Shown here: positions 1-8,253 of the stretch, in pieces | Layout: each line of letters opens with the position of its first letter | Position numbering within the stretch: the stretch's first letter is position 1 | From: MPNO01 sp965205995 | GTDB lineage: Bacteria > Pseudomonadota > Alphaproteobacteria > MPNO01 | DNA: 64,000 nucleotides | Assembly (NCBI GenBank): GCA_965205995.1 | Contig: OZ242200.1 | Location: 2,542,001-2,606,000, forward strand | Reading direction: 5' to 3' | Notes under the pieces: model-generated | Told to the model about the DNA's origin: nothing | Seen by the model: only the letters and a program-made list of their open reading frames with translations | The model's database searches: none | Position numbers and translations under genes: made by a program

Positions 1-643
1 TCGCCGCGCCGACCATGCCGGGTATGACCGCCGACAGCGCGAAGGCGAAGACCTTGAAGCGGGCGACGTTGATGCCGAGCGTCTCGGCGGCTTCCTCGTT
101 TTCGCGGATGGCGCGGAGCCCGGCGCCGAAGCGGGAGCGGCGAACCAGATAGGTGACGACCGCCGAGGCGGCGGCGAGGACGAGCACGACATAGAAGATC
201 TGCGCAAGCCCGGGCCCGCCGAACAGGAGCCGTCCGAACTGGCCGAGCGCGGCCTCGATATTGATCACCACGAACTTGACGAGCTCGGCGAGGCCGAAGG
301 TGAGGATTACGAAATAGGGCCCCCGAACCCTGAGGCAGGGATAGCCGACGACCAGAGCGAGCAGCCCGGTCGCGGCGCCAGCGAGGATCACCGAGATCCA
401 GAACGGGAGGCTGCCGAAGCACAGCACCATCGCATAGGCGCCGGCGCCGAAGAACACCGCGTGGCCGAGCGAGACATAGCCGGTCATCGCCGACAGCACG
501 ACCCAGCTCTGGGTCAGCGCGATCCACATCAGGAGGTTGAGCGCAACGCCGATCGCGTAGTCCCCGGCAAGCAGCGGGACCAGGGCGAAAGCGGCGGCCG
601 CAAGGGCGAGCAGCCCGGCGAACCGGCGGTGTTCCGGGTTCAT
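1..643 (-). CDS. livM: Branched-chain amino acid-type ABC transporter permease (LivM family), partial
   Basis: Open frame running off the left edge; about 214 N-terminal residues are visible. The protein is strongly hydrophobic, with several membrane helices in the inner membrane, and carries the family segment SLGHAVFFGAGAYA followed by YPCLRVRGPYFVILTFGLAEL. Near the edge it shows AIRENEEAAETLGIN, the cytoplasmic loop of LivM proteins that contacts the ATPase. The ATG at 643 overlaps the livH stop by 4 bp (ATGA), so the two permeases are translationally coupled. It should form the channel with LivH. The ATPases LivG/LivF are not in the window and may lie to the left. Substrates of this family range from amino acids to aromatic acids, urea and amides, so the name gives the family rather than the substrate. 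Confidence 0.9.
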   Translation of the reverse strand, partial: MNPEHRRFAGLLALAAAAFALVPLLAGDYAIGVALNLLMWIALTQSWVVLSAMTGYVSLGHAVFFGAGAYAMVLCFGSLPFWISVILAGAATGLLALVVGYPCLRVRGPYFVILTFGLAELVKFVVINIEAALGQFGRLLFGGPGLAQIFYVVLVLAAASAVVTYLVRRSRFGAGLRAIRENEEAAETLGINVARFKVFAFALSAVIPGMVGAA

Positions 644-1530
644 CGCACCACGCTCCGGCCGCCGAACAGCCCCTGCGGGCGCCAGACGAGGACCGCGATG
701 AAGACGCCGTAGATCAGGATCGAGCGCATGCTGGCGCTGGTCAGCGCGACGCCATAGACCTCGATCAGGGCGAGCACCAGGGCGCCTGCGAGCCCGCCGG
801 CGAGATTTCCGAGCCCGCCCAGGATGATCACGATGAAGGCGGCGATGGTGAAGGGGAATCCCATGAACGGCGAGACCTGCTCGAGCATCGAGATCAGGCA
901 GCCGGCGGCCCCGGCGATGGCGAAGCCGAGCGAGAAGGCGATCAGCCGCATGCGCTCGACATCGACCCCGACCAGCGAGGCGGCGTCGGGCTGCTCGATC
1001 AGCGCGCGGATCGCGAGCCCGGTGGTCGACAGGCGGAAGAACAGGATCGCGGCAAAGCAGAAAGTGAGCCCGATGGCGAGAACGACGAGGCGATCGGCGG
1101 TCACCTGGAAGCTGCCGATGCGCACGATGTCGTCGAGATAGGGGTAGGCGCGAGCCGTCGCGGTGAAGGAGAGAGCGATCGCGTTCTGCAGGATGATCGA
1201 GACGCCGAACAGGACGAGCAGCGAGTTGGCCTCGATCTGCGCGATCAGCCGCGACGACCGCAGCACCCGGCGGCACAGCGTGCGATAGACCGCCGCGCCG
1301 AACGCGCCGCCCAGGATCAGCGCGAGGAACATCGACCAGACCGGCCCCACCCCGGTCAGGGTGAAGCACCAATAAGCGAGATATCCGCCCAGCATCAGGA
1401 TCTCGCCATGTGCCACGTTGAGCAGCCGCATGGTGCCGTAGATCAGGTTGAGCCCGAGCGCGACGAGGCCGTAGATCCCCGCCAGGACCAGGGCGGCGAT
1501 CAGCAACTGGCCGGAAAAAAGGTCAGCCAT
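640..1530 (-). CDS. livH: Branched-chain amino acid-type ABC transporter permease (LivH family)
   Basis: 296 residues, usual length for LivH. Hydrophobic throughout, with about eight predicted membrane helices. The N-terminal family signature is clear: GIYGLVALGLNLIYGTMRLLN, then VAHGEILMLGGYLA. The conserved cytoplasmic loop is RALIEQPDAASLVGVDVERM. It is the partner channel subunit of LivM, with which it overlaps by 4 bp. It lies 67 nt downstream of the binding-protein gene on the same strand, and a GC-rich hairpin sits in that gap. Operon order is nicX-like, binding protein, livH, livM. Confidence 0.93.
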   Translation of the reverse strand: MADLFSGQLLIAALVLAGIYGLVALGLNLIYGTMRLLNVAHGEILMLGGYLAYWCFTLTGVGPVWSMFLALILGGAFGAAVYRTLCRRVLRSSRLIAQIEANSLLVLFGVSIILQNAIALSFTATARAYPYLDDIVRIGSFQVTADRLVVLAIGLTFCFAAILFFRLSTTGLAIRALIEQPDAASLVGVDVERMRLIAFSLGFAIAGAAGCLISMLEQVSPFMGFPFTIAAFIVIILGGLGNLAGGLAGALVLALIEVYGVALTSASMRSILIYGVFIAVLVWRPQGLFGGRSVVR

Positions 1531-1552
1531 CGCCGGCTCCCGGAACGCCCGG

Positions 1553-1577
1553 GCGCCCCGGCCGCGCGGCGGGGCGC
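1553..1577 (-). promoter_or_regulatory. Intercistronic hairpin between binding protein and livH
   Basis: An 8-bp perfect GC stem (GCGCCCCG / CGGGGCGC) with a 9-nt loop lies in the gap between the periplasmic binding-protein gene and livH. There is no T-run. Such hairpins in ABC operons commonly stabilise the upstream message, so that the binding protein is made in excess over the permeases. That role is inferred. Confidence 0.45.
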
Positions 1578-1597
1578 ATCGCGGAGTCCAGGGGTCG

Positions 1598-2788
1598 CTA
1601 CTTCCAGGCGGGCTTTGCGATCGCCTCGGCGGTGCGCTCCTCGGGCGGCCAGACGATGTGCTGGGTGCCGCCCTGGATCTGCGAGATCATCGTCGGCAGC
1701 GCGACATTCATCACCCCTTCGAACCTGGCCGGCCCGTTGATGGTCTTGAAGGTCGTCCCCGCGATGGCCGTGCGCAGCTTGTCCTTGTCGAGCCCCGCCT
1801 TGGCGACGGCCTGCTGCAGGATCTCGACCGAGACATAGGCGAGCGGCGCGTCGAGGAAATCGGGGTCGGTCTTCCAGCGCGCCTTGAAGGCATCGGCGAA
1901 GATCCTGGCCGACGGCCAGTCCTTCCGCGCCGGAGTCCAATGCCCCATCGTCAGGATGCCGTTGCGCGCGGCTCCGAAGATCTTGCCGAAGAAGTCGTAT
2001 TGCGGGCCGAGGAGGACCACCTGAACCTTCTGGTTCAGCCCGGCTTCGCGCGCGCCGTTCATGTAGATCACCGCGTCCGCCGGATAGGTGTAGGCCAGCA
2101 CCGCGTCGGGCTTGGCGTTCTTCACCTTGTTGAGAAGAGCCGTCAGGTCCTTGACGTCCGGCGGGTAGTCCTCGTCGAGCACCAGCTCGATGCCGGCCTG
2201 CTTCAGCGCCGGCACGACAAAAGCCTTGTTTTCCTGGGTATAGGGGAGCTGGTTGGTCACCAGCGCGACCGAGCCGACGCCCCGGTCCTTCAGCAACGCC
2301 GCCAGCGCTTCGCTCTGCCGGTCGGGGAACAACGAGGTCGGGAACCAGATATTGCCCGCCTTCAGCTTGCGCAGCTGCACCGACGCCGCCGTGTTGCCGA
2401 CCACGGGGAATTTGTAGCGCTCGATCACCCCGGCGATGGCGAGGTGGAGCGAGGTGCCCCATGGCGCGAGCAGCAGATCGACCTTGTCGTCGGTGATCAG
2501 CTTCTCATAGATCTGGACCGCCTTGCCCGGGTTCGACTGGTCGTCATAGGACACGAACTCGACCATGCGCCTGGTGCCCGCGACGTCGAGCCCGCCCGTC
2601 GCGTTGACCTGCTCGCGCCACAGCTCATAGGCCTGGTACTGGGAGGTGGCGGCCTGGGCGAAGAAGCCGGACTTCGACTCCGAAAAACCGATCTTGACGG
2701 GGTCGGCCGCGCTGGCGGCGGTGGTTCCGCCGAGCGCGAGCACGCCGGCGAGCGCCGCGGCGAATGCGGTTCCGATCGTCTTTTTCAT
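1598..2788 (-). CDS. ABC transporter substrate-binding protein (LivJ/LivK-like, Peripla_BP_6)
   Basis: 396 residues. The N-terminus is a classical signal peptide (MKKTIGTAFAAALAGVLALG, then a cut after ASA), so the product is periplasmic. The mature part begins DPVKIGFSESKSGFFAQ, the usual first strand of type-I periplasmic binding proteins. It contains two Rossmann-like lobes, for example KVDLLLAPWGTSLHLAIA and KPDAVLAYTYPADAVIYM. It captures the substrate for LivHM. The gene is 26 nt downstream of a NicX-like dioxygenase, so an N-heteroaromatic or related acid is a plausible ligand, but amino acids or amides cannot be excluded. Confidence 0.9.
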   Translation of the reverse strand: MKKTIGTAFAAALAGVLALGGTTAASAADPVKIGFSESKSGFFAQAATSQYQAYELWREQVNATGGLDVAGTRRMVEFVSYDDQSNPGKAVQIYEKLITDDKVDLLLAPWGTSLHLAIAGVIERYKFPVVGNTAASVQLRKLKAGNIWFPTSLFPDRQSEALAALLKDRGVGSVALVTNQLPYTQENKAFVVPALKQAGIELVLDEDYPPDVKDLTALLNKVKNAKPDAVLAYTYPADAVIYMNGAREAGLNQKVQVVLLGPQYDFFGKIFGAARNGILTMGHWTPARKDWPSARIFADAFKARWKTDPDFLDAPLAYVSVEILQQAVAKAGLDKDKLRTAIAGTTFKTINGPARFEGVMNVALPTMISQIQGGTQHIVWPPEERTAEAIAKPAWK

Positions 2789-2814
2789 CCTGCACCTTCC
2801 CTGTTAGGACGCCG

Positions 2815-3879
2815 TCAACGCGCGATCCGTTCCACGACCATCCCGGGGTCGGTGAACCGCCCCTTGTCGAGGATCAGATCGTTGTCGAGCATGATCGAGC
2901 AATCGCGCATCGGCACGTCGTAATGGCCTTTGGTCGTCCGGCTGCCGCCGCCCTGCGAGTTCGGCCCGGTCGAGAACAGGAAATTGCCGGCGAATGCGCG
3001 CAGCGATGAGCTCGAGCGGTCCGGGTCGTCGCCGTAGAGCGCCACGTTGTCCCAGCGCGATTGCGGGTTCAGCCCCCAGCCGAGATGCGAGATCGCATGA
3101 CCGTCCAAGTCTTCCGCATGGGCCCGGTTGCCGTCGAGCCACTGCTCCATCAGCTTGGCGTCGAGCCCGCCCTCGATCTTGCGGATATGGCCGTCGCGGA
3201 TCTCCAGCCGGATCTCGTCGGTGACGTAGCGGTTATAGGGCAGGACGACGAAATCGCCGGGCCGGATGACCACCGTGCCGTTGGCCGAGCCCTCGTTGGG
3301 GAAGGTATGGACGTGGCCGCCGCCCCAATGGTCGAAGCGGCCCGCCGCCTCGGCGAAGCCGTACTGGATCATCGTCGGGTATTCGCCGAGCGAAACCGTG
3401 AGGTCCATGCCGTCGCCGTTGAACATCCGCATCGTCTCGGCCTGTTCGAGGCGGCGGCCGGAATGGATGACCGCCTCCTTCAGCCCGGGCGGGGCAATCG
3501 CGCGCTCCAGATCGTCGGGATGATCGACGATCATCAGGACGCGGGTTCCGGCGTCGCGGACTTCCTTGAGCCACTCGGTGAACAGCGGAACATGGAGGCA
3601 GACCAGAATGTCGGCGGCCTTCAGCGCCTCAAGCGTGCCCTTGCACGCACCGACCGTCGCCACCCCGACCGAGGTCCAGCTCGGCACCGCGTTGACGCAC
3701 ATCTCATAGGCATCCGCGCCGAGCGCCTCGGCGGCGGCGAATGACGCCTGGACGTAGTCGCGCCGCGTCGCGAGGTCGCTCAGCAGCGCGACCGTTTCGC
3801 CCTCCTGCAGGTTGCAGAGCTCGAACTCGGCGCGGAACAGATTGGCCAGCCTGGCCGGGTTGAGGGATTGCGGGCGCAT
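2815..3879 (-). CDS. NicX-like 2,5-dihydroxypyridine 5,6-dioxygenase family protein
   Basis: 354 residues, close to the length of Pseudomonas putida NicX, which opens the ring of 2,5-dihydroxypyridine in aerobic nicotinate degradation using non-haem Fe(II) and O2. From memory of NicX, the iron ligands are two His and one Asp (H265, H318, D320). Here H265 lies in SHLGWGLNP, and H319 and D321 lie in GHYDVPMRD. The C-terminal run GNFLFSTGPNSQGGGSR is also shared with NicX. The family is distantly related to M29 aminopeptidases, and many databases mislabel members as leucyl aminopeptidases. It is first in an operon with an ABC importer and divergent from an SDR gene. The product is probably cytoplasmic, since no signal peptide is seen. 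The exact substrate is inferred. Confidence 0.78.
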   Translation of the reverse strand: MRPQSLNPARLANLFRAEFELCNLQEGETVALLSDLATRRDYVQASFAAAEALGADAYEMCVNAVPSWTSVGVATVGACKGTLEALKAADILVCLHVPLFTEWLKEVRDAGTRVLMIVDHPDDLERAIAPPGLKEAVIHSGRRLEQAETMRMFNGDGMDLTVSLGEYPTMIQYGFAEAAGRFDHWGGGHVHTFPNEGSANGTVVIRPGDFVVLPYNRYVTDEIRLEIRDGHIRKIEGGLDAKLMEQWLDGNRAHAEDLDGHAISHLGWGLNPQSRWDNVALYGDDPDRSSSSLRAFAGNFLFSTGPNSQGGGSRTTKGHYDVPMRDCSIMLDNDLILDKGRFTDPGMVVERIAR

Positions 3880-3980
3880 CTCGGCAGCCTCCCTGAGGGA
3901 ATCGCGGTGGGCGGAACCTTCACATGCGTCCCCGGGGCTGTCAATTTGGCGCCTGCCAGCGGGCCCTTGGGGAGAAGACC

Positions 3981-4730
3981 ATGGCGGGCGTGTCCCTGAT
4001 CACCGGCGCCGGCAGCGGCATCGGGCGCCAGACCGCGATATCGCTCGGCCAGGCCGGCGATGCGGTGGCGGTCGCGGATATCGACGCACACGCGGCGCAG
4101 AAGACCGCCGATGCGATCGTCGGCACCGGCGGGATCGCCGCCGCCTACGCGCTCGACGTGACCGGGTCCGCCGCCGTCGCCGAGGTCGCGGGCGCCGTCG
4201 CGCGCGACCTCGGGCCGGTCGACCGGGCGGTCAACCTCGCCGGCATAATCGGATTCGCGGATATCGAGGACATCGCCGACGAGGACTGGGCGCGGATGAT
4301 GGCGGTCCATGTCGGCGGCACGTTCCATGTCTGCCGCGCGGTGATCCCGGGCATGGTGCGGCGCCGCCGCGGGGCGATCGTCAACACCGCCTCGGTGTTC
4401 GCGCTGCGCGGACAGGCGGGCGCTTCGCACTACGCCGCGGCCAAGGCGGCGGTGATCGCCTTTTCGAAGTCGATCGCGCGCGAGAAGGCGCCCTTCGGGG
4501 TCCGCGTCAACGTGGTCTCGCCCGGCCCGGTCGCCACGCCGTTCTTTGCGCGCGACATGACGGGCGCCGATCTCGAGACGGCCCAACGCGAAAGGGCGAA
4601 GACGGTCCCGCTCGGCGCCATCGCGAGGCCGGAGCAGGTCTCGTCGGTGATCGTCTTCCTGCTCGGCGACGGCGCCGCGCATATGACGGGTCAGGTCATC
4701 CCGGTCGACGGCGGCGAGACCATGCGCTGA
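3981..4730 (+). CDS. Short-chain dehydrogenase/reductase (SDR)
   Basis: 249 residues, a classical SDR. It has the cofactor motif TGAGSGIG at residues 8-15, NLAG near 85-88, catalytic Ser138, and the YAAAK catalytic pair Tyr151/Lys155. The D after the second strand (VADIDAH) suggests NAD(H) preference. The ATG at 3981 follows the strong ribosome site GGGGAGAAG; longer frames starting upstream have no such site. The gene is divergent from the nicX-like operon (about 100 nt between starts) and ends at a hairpin terminator. It probably oxidises or reduces a hydroxy/keto intermediate of the local catabolic pathway, but the substrate cannot be told. Confidence 0.9.
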   Translation: MAGVSLITGAGSGIGRQTAISLGQAGDAVAVADIDAHAAQKTADAIVGTGGIAAAYALDVTGSAAVAEVAGAVARDLGPVDRAVNLAGIIGFADIEDIADEDWARMMAVHVGGTFHVCRAVIPGMVRRRRGAIVNTASVFALRGQAGASHYAAAKAAVIAFSKSIAREKAPFGVRVNVVSPGPVATPFFARDMTGADLETAQRERAKTVPLGAIARPEQVSSVIVFLLGDGAAHMTGQVIPVDGGETMR

Positions 4731-4740
4731 CCGGAAGTGA

Positions 4741-4765
4741 AAGGGGCCGGACGAGCCGGCCCCTT
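4741..4765. terminator. Bidirectional rho-independent-like terminator
   Basis: A 10-bp perfect stem (AAGGGGCCGG / CCGGCCCCTT) with a 5-nt loop lies between the convergent SDR and TRAP binding-protein genes. The T-tract is weak, but the stem could end transcription from both sides. Confidence 0.72.
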
Positions 4766-4786
4766 CCCTCATCGATGCAAGAGGCG

Positions 4787-5836
4787 TCAGCTCTTGGGCC
4801 GGTGCCTCTCCGCCACCGTCTTCAGCTTCTGGTAAAGATCGCGCACCAGGGGATCCTTGTGCTTGCCCAGGATCTCTTCGCCCAGCGGACGCAGCCTCGC
4901 GAGGTAGCGCTTCTGGTCGGCGTCGGAGAACCTGATGAGTTCGACTCCCGCCTCCTCCCAGATCTTGTGGGACGACGCGACCTTGTTGCGGACCGCCTCC
5001 GCGATTTCCTCCTCCAGCTCGCCGGGGATCTCGAGGGCCATCTTGCGCAGATCGGCCGGGAGCTTGTTCAGCCAGGCCTTGCTGTACCAGGTCGCGGTCG
5101 GGATGTAGCCGCCGCTGGACACGGTGGTGAACTTGGCCACGGTCTGGAACTTCAGACCGGTCATGGCGACGATGCTGGAGCGGCAGGCATCGACCACGCC
5201 GCGCTGCATCGCCGGCACCACCTCGGTGAAGTTCATCGGCACGCCGGTGCCGCCCCACGCGCCGGGTATCGCGCGCTCCACCGGGCTCGCCAGCACGCGG
5301 ATCTTGAGGCCGGCGATGTCCTCGGGTGTGCGGATCGGCTTGGTGCTGGCGTAGGAGGTGCCCTCATAGACGATCAGCCCGGCGCCGACCACGCCCTTCT
5401 TCTCCGCGGCGGAGAGGAACGGGATCTTGAACTCGGGGTCGCGGATCGCGTCGTTGCCGTGCTTCTGGCTGAGGAAGATGCCGGGCGCGTCCGGGACCAT
5501 GAACGCCTGGTTGACGCCGACATAGAAGGCGGGCGGGGTGAGGAAGACCTCCTGCGTGCCGAGCAGGGTGGCCTCGACCTGCCGCGCGATGGTGCCCAGC
5601 TGGCTCAGCGGGAACACCTTGTAGGTGACCCGGCCGCCGCTACGCTCGGCCAGCCGCTTGCCGATCTTCTCGCCCCATTCCTGCTGCGGGTCGTTGATCG
5701 TCGCCATGCCGATCTTCATTTGGAACTTCTGGGCCAGCGCCGATGACGGCTGCAGCGCGAGCGCCGCGACCGCTCCGCCGGTGACAAGGGCAACGGCAAG
5801 CGCGCCTTTCCCGGCAATTTTCCTGCTCATGGACAT
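4787..5836 (-). CDS. dctP: TRAP transporter substrate-binding protein (DctP family), orphan
   Basis: 349 residues from the ATG at 5836, which follows GGGAGA at good spacing; the upstream in-frame ATG would add an arginine-rich tail that is unlikely. The N-terminus is a signal peptide (basic start, hydrophobic core GALAVALVTGGAVAALAL, cut near ALA-Q), so the product is periplasmic. The mature start KFQMKIGMATINDPQQEWG and the segment AGLKIRVLASPVERAIPGAWG are typical DctP features, including the conserved Arg that binds the substrate carboxylate. No DctQ or DctM gene adjoins it, so it must use membrane subunits encoded elsewhere, possibly those at 45.7-47.6 kb. It is divergent from the HpaB-type hydroxylase gene, which suggests an aromatic or related organic acid ligand. 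Confidence 0.9.
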   Translation of the reverse strand: MSMSRKIAGKGALAVALVTGGAVAALALQPSSALAQKFQMKIGMATINDPQQEWGEKIGKRLAERSGGRVTYKVFPLSQLGTIARQVEATLLGTQEVFLTPPAFYVGVNQAFMVPDAPGIFLSQKHGNDAIRDPEFKIPFLSAAEKKGVVGAGLIVYEGTSYASTKPIRTPEDIAGLKIRVLASPVERAIPGAWGGTGVPMNFTEVVPAMQRGVVDACRSSIVAMTGLKFQTVAKFTTVSSGGYIPTATWYSKAWLNKLPADLRKMALEIPGELEEEIAEAVRNKVASSHKIWEEAGVELIRFSDADQKRYLARLRPLGEEILGKHKDPLVRDLYQKLKTVAERHRPKS

Positions 5837-5971
5837 AATAGTCGTCTCCCATCGTTGGTCTTCGATGCGCCGTCGGCGCTGTCCCGGATTGCGTCGCCGC
5901 CTCGGGCGCGGCATTTTGCCCGTTTAGCGGTACATCTGCCAGCCCAAATCGCAATCGCCGGGGAGACCTCC

Positions 5972-7429
5972 GTGCCGGTCAGGACGGGAGAACAGTTTAC
6001 GGCGGGCCTGAAAGCCCGGCCCCGGGATGTCTGGATCGGCGGCGAGAAGGTGGACGACGTCACCGCTCACCCGGCCTTCCGGCGCCCGACCGCCCGGCTC
6101 GCCGCATTGTTCGACCTGCAGCACGACCCGGCGCTCGGCGACCGCATGACCTACGCCTCCCCGGCGACCGGCGATCCCGTGGCGACCGCCTTCATGCCGG
6201 CCCGCGACGGCGCCGATCTGGAGAAGAAGCACGCGGCCTATCGCGGCATCGCCGAGGCGACGCTCGGCATGATGGGCAGATCGCCGGATTTCATGAACTG
6301 CACCCTGCTCGCCTTCGCCGAGGGGGCGGAGGTATTCGCCCGCGGCGGCGAGCGCTTCGGCGAGAACATGGTGCGCTATTACGAGTTCGTCCGCGAAAAC
6401 GACCTGTTCCTGACCCACGCGCTGATGTCGCCGCAGAACGACCGGTCCAAGGCGTCCTCGGCCCAGGCCGAGGCAGACCTCCATCTCGGGCTGGTCTCGG
6501 AATCCGGCGAAGGCATCGTGGTGGCGGGCGCCCGCATGATCGCGACGCTGGGACCGGTGGCCGACGAGGTGCTGATCTACAACATCCCCGGGCTGCCGCC
6601 CGAAGACGCAAGGCACGCGCTGGTCTTCGCGGTCCCGATCGATGCGCCGGGGCTGCGCCAGATCTGCCGCGAACCCTATGACAGCGGCGACAGGAGAGCC
6701 GCCGATCACCCGCTTGCCGTCAATTTCGAGGAACCCGATTCCCTGATGATCTTCGACGACGTGCTGGTCCCCTGGGACCGGGTGTTCGTCTACAACGACG
6801 CCGGGATCGCCAACGCGATCTTTCCCGACACCAGCCTCAGGTCCTACACCGCGCACCAGACCTCGGTGCGCGGTCTGGTCAAGCTGGAATTCGCGGTCGG
6901 CGTCGTCATGGCCCTCGCCCGCGCGGTGAGGACCGACCGTTTCCTCCACGTCCAGCAGATGCTGGGGGAGTGCGTCGAGGCGGTCGAGATCATCCGCGCC
7001 TGCATTACCCGGTCGGAAGTGCATCACGAGCCCACCCTCGCGGGCTCGGTGCGCCCGGAGATCGCGCCGCTCTTTGTCGCGCGCACCTATCTCGCGCGGA
7101 CCTATCCCCGGGTGATCGAGATCATGCAGACGATCGGCGCTGGCGGGCTGCTGGCGATGCCGAGCATGGCGGATCTCGAAAGCCCCATCGGCCCGGAGAT
7201 CGAGCGCTACTACCAGGGCGCCGAAGGGATGCCGGGCGCCGAGCGCGTCGCCCTGTACAAGCTCGCCTGGGACCTTTGCGGCGAAGCCTTCGGCATGCGC
7301 CAGCTGCAATACGAGCGCTACTACGCCGCCGATCCGGTGCGCAACATGGCGGCCAACTACCTGAACTACGACCGTTCCACCTGCGAGGCGCTGGTCGAGA
7401 AGGCGTTGGCGCTCGGCCGGCAGGCCTGA
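5972..7429 (+). CDS. HpaB-family flavin-dependent hydroxylase (4-hydroxyphenylacetate 3-monooxygenase oxygenase-like)
   Basis: About 485 residues from the GTG at 5972, preceded by GGGGAG. A longer frame begins upstream, but its first 39 codons overlap the divergent promoter region and look unlike the family. The product matches the HpaB/PvcC group of reduced-flavin monooxygenases, which have an acyl-CoA-dehydrogenase fold. It contains RDVWIGGEKVDDVTAHPAF at the start, the central NFEEPDSLMIFDDVLVPWDRVF and the C-terminal YYQGAEGMPGAERVALYKLAWD. It would ortho-hydroxylate a phenolic substrate with FADH2 from a separate reductase (HpaC type), which is not visible nearby. It is followed 22 nt later by an SDR gene. 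The downstream LigAB extradiol dioxygenase would fit a catechol product, but that link is inferred. Confidence 0.88.
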   Translation: MPVRTGEQFTAGLKARPRDVWIGGEKVDDVTAHPAFRRPTARLAALFDLQHDPALGDRMTYASPATGDPVATAFMPARDGADLEKKHAAYRGIAEATLGMMGRSPDFMNCTLLAFAEGAEVFARGGERFGENMVRYYEFVRENDLFLTHALMSPQNDRSKASSAQAEADLHLGLVSESGEGIVVAGARMIATLGPVADEVLIYNIPGLPPEDARHALVFAVPIDAPGLRQICREPYDSGDRRAADHPLAVNFEEPDSLMIFDDVLVPWDRVFVYNDAGIANAIFPDTSLRSYTAHQTSVRGLVKLEFAVGVVMALARAVRTDRFLHVQQMLGECVEAVEIIRACITRSEVHHEPTLAGSVRPEIAPLFVARTYLARTYPRVIEIMQTIGAGGLLAMPSMADLESPIGPEIERYYQGAEGMPGAERVALYKLAWDLCGEAFGMRQLQYERYYAADPVRNMAANYLNYDRSTCEALVEKALALGRQA

Positions 7430-7451
7430 TTTTCGGACCAGGGGGGGCCAT

Positions 7452-8153
7452 ATGGATCTGAACGGCAGAAACGCGGTCGTCACCGGCGGCGCGGGGGCGC
7501 TCGGAGCCGCGGTTGTCGGGCGGCTGCTCGACGCCGGGGCGATATGCCATGTCCCGGCCCTCGACGACGGCGAGGCGGAACGCTTCCCCCATGCCGGGCA
7601 TGACCGGGTCCGGCTGAACGTCGCGGGCGATCTCGCGGATTGGGGCGCGGTCGAGCGGTTCTATTCGGGCATCGACGGTTTGTGGGCCTCGATCCACCTC
7701 GCCGGCGGGTTCGACATGGGCGGCATCGCCGACGCCCCGCCCGCGATGTTCGCACGCCAGGTCTCGATGAACGCCGCGACCTGCTATTTGTGCTGCCGCG
7801 CGGCGGTCGCCTGCTTGCGCCGCGCGGGCACAGGCGGGCGCATCGTCAACGTCTCGGCGCGGCCCGGGGTAGAGCCGCGGAGCGGCGCCGGGATGGCGGC
7901 CTACGCCGCCGCCAAGGCGGCGGTGGCGGCGCTGACCCAGGCCTTGGCCGAGGAGGTCGCGAGCGAGGGCATCTGGGTCAACGCGGTCGCGCCCTCGATC
8001 CTCGACACCCCGGCCAACCGGGCGGCGATGCCGGAGGCCGATCACGCCGCCTGGCCCAAGACCGGGGAGGTGGCGGAGACCATCGTCTTCCTCGCCTCGC
8101 CCGCCAACGCGGTCACCCGCGGCGCCGTGGTCCCGGTCTATGGCGGGGTCTAG
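7452..8153 (+). CDS. Short-chain dehydrogenase/reductase (SDR)
   Basis: 233 residues. TGGAGALG at residues 11-18 is the cofactor loop, Ser135 lies in IVNVSARPG, and Tyr151/Lys155 lie in YAAAK. HLAGGFDMG replaces the more usual NNAG strand. It follows the HpaB-type hydroxylase by 22 nt and is probably cotranscribed, with the ribosome site GGGGGG just before the ATG. Likely an NAD(P)-dependent dehydrogenase acting on an intermediate near the hydroxylase; the substrate is unknown. Confidence 0.87.
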   Translation: MDLNGRNAVVTGGAGALGAAVVGRLLDAGAICHVPALDDGEAERFPHAGHDRVRLNVAGDLADWGAVERFYSGIDGLWASIHLAGGFDMGGIADAPPAMFARQVSMNAATCYLCCRAAVACLRRAGTGGRIVNVSARPGVEPRSGAGMAAYAAAKAAVAALTQALAEEVASEGIWVNAVAPSILDTPANRAAMPEADHAAWPKTGEVAETIVFLASPANAVTRGAVVPVYGGV

Positions 8154-8210
8154 GGCGTATCTGTTTTTGGCGGAACCGCCGTCGCGGCGGCACGCCCTAT
8201 GAGTTTGCCC

Positions 8211-8253
8211 GCCCTTCGATACGGCGCTTCGCGGCTACTCAGATCCTATGAGG
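8211..8253 (+). repeat. Diverged copy of a dispersed intergenic repeat
   Basis: The stretch beginning CCCTTCGATACGGCGCTTCG and continuing to CTATGAGG resembles the repeat near 61.6 kb (CCCTCGATACGGCCCTTCG ... ACTCGGGATGAGG). It lies immediately left of the IS110-type transposase gene. Confidence 0.55.

Noticed and set aside
1500..2462. Long minus-strand frame of 320 codons over the binding-protein gene
   Set aside because: It lies out of frame inside a gene with a clear signal peptide and family motifs, and its composition (Gly, Arg, Ala rich) is the usual shadow of GC-rich DNA.
5855..5971. Upstream extension of the HpaB-type gene to an ATG
   Set aside because: The added residues do not resemble the family, and the GTG at 5972 has a good ribosome site.
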